From assembly GCA_016791285.1 (NCBI GenBank), contig JAEUMX010000083.1, positions 1 through 15,122 on the forward strand: 15,122 nucleotides of DNA, read 5' to 3'. Position 1 is the first letter of the stretch, and each line of letters starts with the position of its first letter. Of the stretch, positions 5,587 through 12,401 are shown piece by piece. A model generated the notes under the pieces. That model ran no database searches and was not told where the DNA came from. It saw only the letters and a list, made by a program, of their open reading frames with translations. The position numbers and the translations under genes were made by a program. The stretch comes from Burkholderiales bacterium (lineage in GTDB: Bacteria; Pseudomonadota; Gammaproteobacteria; Burkholderiales; JAEUMW01).

Positions 5587-6219
5587 ATGAAAGCCACCAT
5601 CCTCCCCGTCACGTCATTCCAGCAGAACTGCTCGCTGCTCGTGTGCGAAGAGACGAACCGCGCGGCGATCGTCGATCCCGGCGGCGACGTCGACGACATC
5701 ATGAGAGCGGTCGAGGAATCGGGTGCGACGGTGGAGAAGATCCTGCTCACCCACGCCCACATCGACCATTGCGGCGCAACGTCCGAGCTCGCGGAGCGTC
5801 TCGGCGTGCCGGTGGAGGGACCGCACCGCGACGACAAGTTCTGGATCGACGCGCTGCCGCAGCAGGCCATGATGTTCGGTTTCCGGCCGGTGCGCCCGTT
5901 CACGCCGCAGCGTTGGCTCGCCGGTGGCGACACGGTGCGCTTCGGCAACGTGGAGATGGAAGTGCGCCACGTGCCGGGACACACGCCGGGACACGTCGTT
6001 TTCTATTCGCCCGCGGACCAGCTCGCCATCACCGGCGACGTTCTGTTCGCGGGCTCCATCGGCCGCACCGATTTTCCGCGCGGCGACTACGACACGCTGA
6101 TCCGCTCGATCAAGGAACAGCTCTGGCCGCTGGGCGATGACGTGACGTTCCTGCCGGGACACGGTCCAACCTCGACCTTCGGCGAGGAGCGGCGCACCAA
6201 TCCCTACGTTGCAGACTAG
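5587..6219 (+). CDS. gloC: Hydroxyacylglutathione hydrolase, GloC (YcbL) type
   Basis: A 210-residue metallo-beta-lactamase-fold hydrolase of the small glyoxalase II type, which hydrolyses S-D-lactoylglutathione to lactate and glutathione. The signature HAHIDH gives His56, His58, Asp60 and His61. Further metal ligands are His132 in VPGHTPGH, Asp151 in AITGDVLF and His192 in LPGHGP. The TSFQQNCSLLVCE start, the RTDFPRGDYDTL segment and the GPTSTFGEERRTNP end match E. coli YcbL/GloC in order and length. It lacks the C-terminal helical domain of classical GloB. It follows the YfcG-like gene by 49 bp, pairing two glutathione-related functions. No strong Shine-Dalgarno precedes ATG 5587. It faces the 3' end of a - strand gene 15 bp away. 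Confidence 0.93.
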   Translation: MKATILPVTSFQQNCSLLVCEETNRAAIVDPGGDVDDIMRAVEESGATVEKILLTHAHIDHCGATSELAERLGVPVEGPHRDDKFWIDALPQQAMMFGFRPVRPFTPQRWLAGGDTVRFGNVEMEVRHVPGHTPGHVVFYSPADQLAITGDVLFAGSIGRTDFPRGDYDTLIRSIKEQLWPLGDDVTFLPGHGPTSTFGEERRTNPYVAD

Positions 6220-6222
6220 CGT

Positions 6223-6239
6223 CCTGACGGGCTGTCAGG
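6223..6239. terminator. Short hairpin between convergent genes
   Basis: CCTGAC (6223-6228) and GTCAGG (6234-6239) form a 6-bp perfect stem with a 5-nt loop in the 15-bp gap between the convergent gloC stop and the stop of the - strand gene, whose TGA lies inside the stem. No T-run follows on either side, so a terminator role is only suggested by its position. Confidence 0.3.
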
Positions 6240-8133
6240 CACCGCGGAAGGCGGGCAGGACGATCACATCGTCGCCGCTCTGCGGCGCGGATTCGGGCAG
6301 CTCCGTGCCGTCTGCCGCCGTCCAGGCGACGGTCCACGTGAACGGACCCGGCCCCAGTGTCACCGTACGCTGCGTCCGATCGGAGATGACGACGGTCTCG
6401 ACCTGCGAGCCGCTGCGCAAACGCACGACGCCCTGCCGCGTGGCGCTGGTGTCGAAGAATACGGGCAGCACCTGCACGCGTCGCCGCGGCACACCGTCGA
6501 TGCGGACCAGCACGACACCGGGTGCGGCCGTCTGCCACGCACCCGATTCGAATCGCCCGTCCCTGAAGCTCGCGTGACAGCGCCACTGCACCGACTGCGG
6601 TCCGTCGGCGCGCGCGGGCGCCTCCCACTCCACGAAGTCGGTCGTCGTGCGCAGCTCCACCGTCTCGTCGACCGTGTACGTGCCATCGACATAGCGCAGA
6701 TCCACCATCGCGAGCGCCACCTCGTTCCAGCCGCTGCCCGAAGCCACCAGCGCAACGCGCACCCGGTGACGATCGAGCGGATCCGTCACGATCACCTGAT
6801 CGTTCGCAACGTCGCCGAGCGATTGCTCGACGATTCGTCCCTGGCGAGAGACGAACGTCGCATGCGCGCGCACCGGTCCACGAACGCCGTCGAGCGGCTG
6901 CGTCCACCGCGCGCCGGGGCGAGCTGCGTCCAGCTCGACCGCCTGCGAGGTCGCGGGACCACCCGGCGGCGTGTGTTCCAGTACCACGCGCACCGACGCC
7001 CAGCGGCGGGCGAAGTCGAGGCCCGCCGCCAGCACTTCGATTTCGAGGGCACGGGGCACGGAGACGGGGATCAGCAGCCCGGATACGCCGCGGCTGTCCT
7101 GCCAGCTGCTCCAGTCCCCCGACGGGAGACCGGCAAGCTTCGCGCGGTGGCGCCAACGGAAGTCGAGGGTACCGAGCGGAACGACCCGCGGCGCCGCATC
7201 GGTCAGCGCCAGCTCGACCGCTGCTCCGCCGGCCATGCGCTCGATCTGCACATCGACGCGCTCGAGCCTGTCCCCGAAACTTGCCAGGGCGCGCACTTCG
7301 ATCGCAGGCGCACGCCCGATCTCGTCGTCCGTGAGAATCAGGGTTTCGACCAGTCCGCCCCGTGTGGCCGCAGGCACGAAATCATCGAGCGTGGTGGCGA
7401 GCAGGATGGGCCAGCGCACGATGTCGGAGGCAGCAGCGTGCACGCTCATGCTGCGACCTTCCCGGAAGCGCGCAGCCAGCTCATCGAGCACCCAGTCGCG
7501 CAAGGCCCGCTCCAGATCGGGATTGGCGACGCCGCGGATCTCGATATGCGCGTTCGCGTCGATGAGCGAGCGCGTGATCGTGAGCTCCCGTTCGCCGTCG
7601 ACGATCCGGATGCGTCGGCGCAGTTCCGCGACATCTGCCGTTGCGATCACCTCGGCCGGCGGCAGACGCAGCGGTACATGGCCCGACCACGTGACCTGCA
7701 GCGGCGAGACCGCTGCGGCTTGCAGCAGCGGCGCGAGGATCCCCGCGGCGAGGGCGGGCAGATCGACCGTCACCGCGGCGACCGTCCCCAGCGCAACAGC
7801 GACCGGCGCCACGACGGGATCGAACTGCGGACCTTCGAGTCGCACACTCGCATCGGCCCAGGGCAGCGGCTGCACGTCGCGACCCGCGAGACCCGCGGCC
7901 GCGATTTCGTCCGCGGTGGGCTGAATCTCCACGTCGAGCGTGAGCCGCGCGCCGACGGCAGCCGGATCGGCAGAACCGGATTGTCGGGTCCAGCGCACCA
8001 GTCGCACCCGCGAGCTGCCGTCGGAACGCCGCGCCACCCGCGGTCGCGCCAATGCCACGTAGACCCGGTCCGGTATGCTGTCGTCGTCGATCGCGATCAG
8101 ACCGGAGGGCGTCAGGATCGGCAGCGCCAGCAA
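6235..8133 (-). CDS. Unrecognised 632-aa modular beta-sandwich protein, third gene of the cluster (protein A)
   Basis: I do not recognise a named family. From TTG 8133 the protein is 632 residues. Residues 24-70 (VYVALARPRVARRSDGS onward) match the N-terminal motif of the three neighbouring proteins. Residues 204-232 contain a helical NPDLERALRDWVLDELAARF segment. At 238-252 an IVRWPILLATTLDDF element matches one in the + strand protein. From about 277 to the end there are four tandem ~85-96-residue beta-sandwich-like modules starting near 277, 362, 455 and 551. Strand patterns such as LDFARRWASVRVVLEH and W-ending loops recur. No signal peptide, membrane helix or catalytic motif is seen. TTG is chosen because GGAG lies 8 nt upstream and it directly follows the stop of the preceding gene. 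The frame remains open far upstream, but that extension overlaps the other gene in a shadow frame. It is probably co-translated with its two upstream partners. Confidence 0.82.
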   Translation of the reverse strand: MLALPILTPSGLIAIDDDSIPDRVYVALARPRVARRSDGSSRVRLVRWTRQSGSADPAAVGARLTLDVEIQPTADEIAAAGLAGRDVQPLPWADASVRLEGPQFDPVVAPVAVALGTVAAVTVDLPALAAGILAPLLQAAAVSPLQVTWSGHVPLRLPPAEVIATADVAELRRRIRIVDGERELTITRSLIDANAHIEIRGVANPDLERALRDWVLDELAARFREGRSMSVHAAASDIVRWPILLATTLDDFVPAATRGGLVETLILTDDEIGRAPAIEVRALASFGDRLERVDVQIERMAGGAAVELALTDAAPRVVPLGTLDFRWRHRAKLAGLPSGDWSSWQDSRGVSGLLIPVSVPRALEIEVLAAGLDFARRWASVRVVLEHTPPGGPATSQAVELDAARPGARWTQPLDGVRGPVRAHATFVSRQGRIVEQSLGDVANDQVIVTDPLDRHRVRVALVASGSGWNEVALAMVDLRYVDGTYTVDETVELRTTTDFVEWEAPARADGPQSVQWRCHASFRDGRFESGAWQTAAPGVVLVRIDGVPRRRVQVLPVFFDTSATRQGVVRLRSGSQVETVVISDRTQRTVTLGPGPFTWTVAWTAADGTELPESAPQSGDDVIVLPAFRGA

Positions 8134-8135
8134 CG

Positions 8136-9755
8136 CTAGAGCTCCAGCGCGACGATATCCCCCGCGGCCTCGCGCCAGGCCGACTCGGTCATCACGCCCG
8201 TCGCGCCGCCGTCGCGGCGCGGGACATGGCGCGTGCGATAGCGCAGCCGCGTCGGCTCGATCCGGCTCGCGCGCCGGCACGGCAAGCTGAGCTCCGTGCC
8301 CGCCTCGACGGTGCGCCAGCCGTGGCCTTCGACCTGCACCGCCAGGTAGGCAGCCCGCGCCGCGAGGTCGGCCGGAGGCCGGAGGACGACGGGAGCGATC
8401 TCGCCGCTGCCGAGCGCCGCGGCATCGACGCTGAGCCCGAGCGGACCAATCGCCATCGTCCCGAGAGATTTGCGCTCGGCCGACGCAAGCTGCGCCGCCA
8501 CGACCGCGCTCGTAGGCGGCTCGCGGCCGACCGCCCACGCTTCGGGTGCTGCCCGGGTCAGCGTGAGTGTGCGCGACCCGAGCGTGAATTGCAGCGCTGT
8601 CACGTGATCGAACACCTCCGGCGCGGCAAGAAAGCGCAACGGCTTCAGGCCGAGCGCGGCCGGCGTTACTTCGATCATCAGGCCGGACCTGCGAAACTCC
8701 GTCGGCGGGAGCGCGGCCGGACCACTCGCAGTCACCACCGTTGCACGCGCACGCCACTGGATGCCGAGCGCCTCCGCTGTTTCGCGCACGAATCGCAGGC
8801 GCGCCGCAGCCGGCTCGCCGGGACGGAACTCGTGGCTCAGCAGACCGGTGGGGCCGCCGGTGCGCGCTTCCACCACGATGCTGCGCACGCCGTCCACCGC
8901 GAGCGGCACGTCGTTGACGATGCAAAGCTCGGCCGCGGAAAACGGTGCGGGAACCGAAACGTCCACGAGATGCCTGCCCGCATCCGCAGCGCGCGACAGG
9001 AATTCCGAGAAGGACCAGCGCATTCCGATCGACTGGCTCTGCACGATCGGCACGGCGAGATTGAGGTCGAGGCGCGCCGGACCATCGTCCGCAACGGTCC
9101 ACCCCGCGCCGGTCACGGAGAGCAGGAGAGGTGCCGCGTGATGCGCGATCGCCATCAGGGCCGCATCGCGCGGTGGCCGGATGGCGCCGGGCACGAGCGG
9201 ATACCACGCGAACGTGTCCTCGGTGAGCCCGAGAAACGCTGCTGTAACGGCATCCCAGTTTGCCGGCGCAGGTCCCAGGAGCGCGGCGAGGCGCGGGCGC
9301 AGCACTGCGCGGTCGGCACCGGCGAGCCAGGGAAACGTCGGTCCGAAGCCGCGCACATCCAGTTCGACTTCGACGTCGACGAGATCGTGCGTGCTCTGTC
9401 CGAGACGCCGTGCGATCGCGATTTCCGTCGCGGCGAGCGAGATGCCGCGATCGACCACGATGTCGCCCGCGATCGGCGTCGGGTGCCACTGTCCCGATTC
9501 GCGCGCCGCCGGCGTCTGCAGCAGCAGACGAAACCGCCCGGCCGCAAAGGACACCGGCCGCTCGCCGGGGGCGAGCTGCGGCCACACCGCCCGCAGACGA
9601 AGATGGAGCAGCCCACCCTCGTCGCTGCGGGTCAGCACCGCCTGCGGCACGCCGTCCGGCCCCGGCGCGGGCTCGAGACCGGCCGGCAACCGGTAGCGGA
9701 CCGCCGGGTCGGCGTCGTCGGGAAAGGCGTCACCGGCGCGTGCGAGAACCAGCAT
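8136..9755 (-). CDS. Unrecognised 539-aa modular protein, second gene of the cluster (protein B)
   Basis: I do not recognise a named family. The 539-residue protein begins MLVLARAGDAF. Residues 19-58 (VRYRLPAGLEPAPGPDGVP, then a GGLLHLRLRAVW strand) correspond to the N-terminal motif shared by the four cluster proteins. Residues 226-275 (LDLNLAVPI ... MRWSFSEFLSR) align by eye with the WP element of the neighbours. A module at about 276-356 contains HEFRPGEPAAARL, matching TFRSGETAPAKF of the + strand protein. The C-terminus has the RYRTRHVPRRDGG...SAW ending seen in the other modules. There are only two Cys, no signal peptide and no membrane helix. The ATG at 9755 shares one base with the TGA of the preceding gene (TGATG), a classic sign of translational coupling. 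The next gene starts 3 bp beyond its own stop. The function is unknown; a structural role alongside its neighbours is an inference. Confidence 0.87.
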   Translation of the reverse strand: MLVLARAGDAFPDDADPAVRYRLPAGLEPAPGPDGVPQAVLTRSDEGGLLHLRLRAVWPQLAPGERPVSFAAGRFRLLLQTPAARESGQWHPTPIAGDIVVDRGISLAATEIAIARRLGQSTHDLVDVEVELDVRGFGPTFPWLAGADRAVLRPRLAALLGPAPANWDAVTAAFLGLTEDTFAWYPLVPGAIRPPRDAALMAIAHHAAPLLLSVTGAGWTVADDGPARLDLNLAVPIVQSQSIGMRWSFSEFLSRAADAGRHLVDVSVPAPFSAAELCIVNDVPLAVDGVRSIVVEARTGGPTGLLSHEFRPGEPAAARLRFVRETAEALGIQWRARATVVTASGPAALPPTEFRRSGLMIEVTPAALGLKPLRFLAAPEVFDHVTALQFTLGSRTLTLTRAAPEAWAVGREPPTSAVVAAQLASAERKSLGTMAIGPLGLSVDAAALGSGEIAPVVLRPPADLAARAAYLAVQVEGHGWRTVEAGTELSLPCRRASRIEPTRLRYRTRHVPRRDGGATGVMTESAWREAAGDIVALEL

Positions 9756-12217
9756 CAGAAATCCAGGCGTACCACCGCGGTGCCGACCTCGAGCGGCGCC
9801 GTCCCCTGCCCTTCGCGCCAGTCCGTCCGGGCCCCTTCGCCGCGCGCGTGCAGATTGGTGACGCGGTAGAAGTAGCGCTGGCTCGCGTCCGCCGTGCCGA
9901 GGATCTGGTCGAGGAAGCGTCCGGCGAGCGTCACCTCCGCCTGCGGCACGGCGCTGGAGAGGCTCACCCGGGTGCCGTCGTCGAACTCGACCAGCAGGCC
10001 GGTCAGGGGTTCACCGCTGCCCGCGGGCGCCGCGAACGCGCCCGCCACCGCCTTCACCGTCAACGCGAAGCCGCGGGCACCGGCACCCGCCGTGAGCATG
10101 AGCTGCTTCAGCAGCTCGGCCAGGTTGGGCTCCGGGCGGCCGATGACGGTTGGCTCGAAACCCGCGACGGGGGCGTCCGACCCCTGGACGCAGTAATCGA
10201 TCTCGCGTGCTTCCTTCGGCTGCACGAGCTGACCGACCACAGACTGAACGTCCTTCGCGTAGGCGATGCCACCGCCTGCCAGCGCCTCGGCGGGCAGACC
10301 GGTGATCCAGGCCGGGCTCTCGACGCGATTGCGCACCAGCACGCGATAGCACGCGGGCTGCTCGGGCACCGGCCCCACGAACGAGACATCGAAGAGCTCC
10401 GCCGAGGTCTCCCACAGCGAAAGCCGCACGGGGACCTGCGCCGGACTGCCGTCGAAAAGACGGAAGTCGACCCTGCCGGTGACGCCACCGCCCGACGGAT
10501 TCGCCAGTCGCTCGCGCCACAGGCGCACGAACGTGTCCTGGTCGAGATCGAGCGTATCGGTGATGCCCGTATCGGGATCGATCTGCGCCTCCGCACGCTG
10601 CTGTGCGGCGCCGAGCAGGTCGAGGTCGAGCATGAGCTTCGCGTCCTGCGACACGCTGGTCATGAAGCGGGCCACGAGTCCCTGCCGCGTCAGCTCGGCG
10701 CGCGCGAGCTCGACCACGTCCGGATCGAGCCACGGCTCGAGCCGGTAGACCGCCGCCACGCGAAACAGCACATCGGCATCCTCGTCGTTGTCGGTAGTGC
10801 CGAACTCGCTCGCGAGAAAGCTCAGCGCAGGCAGGAACGGCGCCGTCGGATCGCGTTCCAGCCGGAACTCGCTCGGCGTCACGTGGACCACATCGCGCAT
10901 CAGATTGTCCTGATACACGATGTGCGTGGAGCCGTCCGGGGTGGCAAGACGCAGCGGGAGCAGCAGGTGAATGCCGCCGGGATCGAAGCCCTCCACTGCG
11001 AACACCGACTTGTTGAGCGCCGGATCGAACACGAACGGCAGGCTCTGCCTGTTCTCCAGCGTGGCGTCGACGATGGCCGGCCTGCGGCTGCGATCCAGCG
11101 CGACCTGGATCGGGACTGCCCTGCGGCCGGCGATCTCGAGGTCGCTCTCCGCAACCGCCTGCGACAGCCTGGGCGCGTTCACGCGCGACAGCGTGGCGGC
11201 GGTGACGCGAGGCTGCCCCGCGATCGCGTCAAGACGCGCCTGCGCCAGCGTCGCCGCTGCCGGCGTCGTGTCGGTGATGGGTGCGACGGGCCGCACGGCG
11301 CTTGCCGGGCGCGTCATCATCGCCACGCGGGGAGCGCCCGTGCGCTCGCGCAGCACCGGCGAGCCGACGCGCTCGGCCATCATGCGCCGCGTCTCCGGTC
11401 GTTCGATGACCGCACGCGTCGCCTCGACGCGAACCTGTTCCTCCGGCGTCACCGTCATCATCTTGACCCGCGTGCTGCCCGAGAGTGCGTCGCGCCGCAT
11501 CGTCGACCAGCTCTCCCGCTGCACCATGTCGGTGAAGAGCGCGCCGCGGCCCTCCAGCACCTTCGCCTGATCGATCATGCCGGGCCGCCCGACGATCACC
11601 TGCCGCCAAGTGCGCATGCCGACTCGCGCCATGATCTGGAGGTCGAGCGTCGCGCTGCGCTGCGCGCCGCCCATGGCCTGATACACGGTGTCGAAGAGAG
11701 CCTTGTCGGTGAAGATCGTGGTCGAGCGCGCGAGCTGATTGCCCAGCTGCTGCAACGGCTGCAGCGGCACGGTCTGCTCGCGTGTGCCCATCTCCCCGGC
11801 GCCGTCTGCGGCGCCGCCCTGCACCGCCACCCGATAGCGCAGCGAGAGCGCGGCGATGTGATCCATCACCCGCTTCTCGAGCGCGACCGTCATGCCGAGC
11901 GTCCACGTGAGCGTGATCGTGAGCCGGCCCACTTCGTTCGCCTCCTCGGCAGCGTAGCGCAGCTCGACCGCCGGCTGGCCCCGCGCGTCCGTCGACACCT
12001 GGTAGAGGGGGAGGTAGAAGCGCAGCGAGGCATTGCGCTGCGCCGGGTAGAGAGCGCCGGGCTCGAGCGTCTGCCCGCCCGCCAGAATCGGGCGGTCGGC
12101 TGCGTCCGTCACGGCCTGTTCGAACGTGCCGACCACGCGCAGCTGCGTTCTCACATCCAGCAGCCGCGTGACGGGCACTGCACCGAGATTGCGATCCACG
12201 ACGAATGTGCTGGCCAT
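9755..12217 (-). CDS. Unrecognised 820-aa modular protein, first gene of the cluster (protein C)
   Basis: I do not recognise a named family. The 820-residue protein starts at ATG 12217 behind a strong GGAGGGG ribosome site. Residues 65-108 (LRFYLPLYQVSTDARGQP, then GRLTITLTWTLG) carry the N-terminal motif common to all four cluster proteins. A region at about 260-370 is rich in Arg, Met, Ala, Pro and Thr (ERVGSPVLRERTGAPRVAMM type) and looks like a disordered linker. Residues around 500-520 have a DPDVVELARAELTRQGLVARF helix similar to the helical segment of protein A. The last ~105 residues (from about 713) form one module of the recurring type, ending YFYRVTNLHARGEGARTDW (Trp800). No signal peptide or membrane helix is seen. 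It leads a three-gene - strand operon and is divergent from the beta/gamma-crystallin protein across a 184-bp region. Confidence 0.88.
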   Translation of the reverse strand: MASTFVVDRNLGAVPVTRLLDVRTQLRVVGTFEQAVTDAADRPILAGGQTLEPGALYPAQRNASLRFYLPLYQVSTDARGQPAVELRYAAEEANEVGRLTITLTWTLGMTVALEKRVMDHIAALSLRYRVAVQGGAADGAGEMGTREQTVPLQPLQQLGNQLARSTTIFTDKALFDTVYQAMGGAQRSATLDLQIMARVGMRTWRQVIVGRPGMIDQAKVLEGRGALFTDMVQRESWSTMRRDALSGSTRVKMMTVTPEEQVRVEATRAVIERPETRRMMAERVGSPVLRERTGAPRVAMMTRPASAVRPVAPITDTTPAAATLAQARLDAIAGQPRVTAATLSRVNAPRLSQAVAESDLEIAGRRAVPIQVALDRSRRPAIVDATLENRQSLPFVFDPALNKSVFAVEGFDPGGIHLLLPLRLATPDGSTHIVYQDNLMRDVVHVTPSEFRLERDPTAPFLPALSFLASEFGTTDNDEDADVLFRVAAVYRLEPWLDPDVVELARAELTRQGLVARFMTSVSQDAKLMLDLDLLGAAQQRAEAQIDPDTGITDTLDLDQDTFVRLWRERLANPSGGGVTGRVDFRLFDGSPAQVPVRLSLWETSAELFDVSFVGPVPEQPACYRVLVRNRVESPAWITGLPAEALAGGGIAYAKDVQSVVGQLVQPKEAREIDYCVQGSDAPVAGFEPTVIGRPEPNLAELLKQLMLTAGAGARGFALTVKAVAGAFAAPAGSGEPLTGLLVEFDDGTRVSLSSAVPQAEVTLAGRFLDQILGTADASQRYFYRVTNLHARGEGARTDWREGQGTAPLEVGTAVVRLDF

Positions 12218-12401
12218 GCTGCTTTCCCCTCCATCGATCAGGGTCTAAGGTCATCCGACCGCGCGCTTCGCGAAGCTAATTTACTCCTCCTTTCCTGGGC
12301 TCGGCATAGGCATTCCGATCTACTTCGAATCCTTCCGTTCTTTGCTATGCTTTAGAGGAACCGTTCGATCCCGATCAGCGCGCAGACGGCAGGAGGGTTG
12401 C
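12218..12401. promoter_or_regulatory. Divergent regulatory region between the two arms of the modular-protein cluster
   Basis: A 184-bp, comparatively AT-rich gap between divergent large genes. A perfect 12-bp palindrome GCTTCGCGAAGC lies at 12265-12276 and could be an operator. On the + strand an extended -10-like TGCTATGCT at 12343-12351 has a weak TTCGAA 16 bp upstream (12324-12329), placing a start near 12358. I see no convincing promoter on the - strand. A purine-rich AAAGGAGGAG on the - strand (12293-12284) looks like a ribosome site, but no start codon follows at usable distance. The ECF motif of the sigma region is not present here. Confidence 0.45.

Noticed and set aside
8134..9585. 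N-terminal extension of protein A to a 1116-residue frame
   Set aside because: The added part is Arg/Ala-rich shadow of gene B. TTG 8133 has a ribosome site and begins exactly where the shared N-terminal motif starts.
6574..9869. Two + strand open frames (521 and 605 codons) antisense to proteins A and B
   Set aside because: Arg/His-rich composition, no ribosome sites or domains, and complete overlap with the coupled - strand operon.
9260..12355. 1031-codon + strand open frame antisense to proteins B and C
   Set aside because: Its translation is dominated by Arg, His, Ala and Gly, has no recognisable domain and runs straight across two well-supported - strand genes and their junction; it is a GC-driven shadow.
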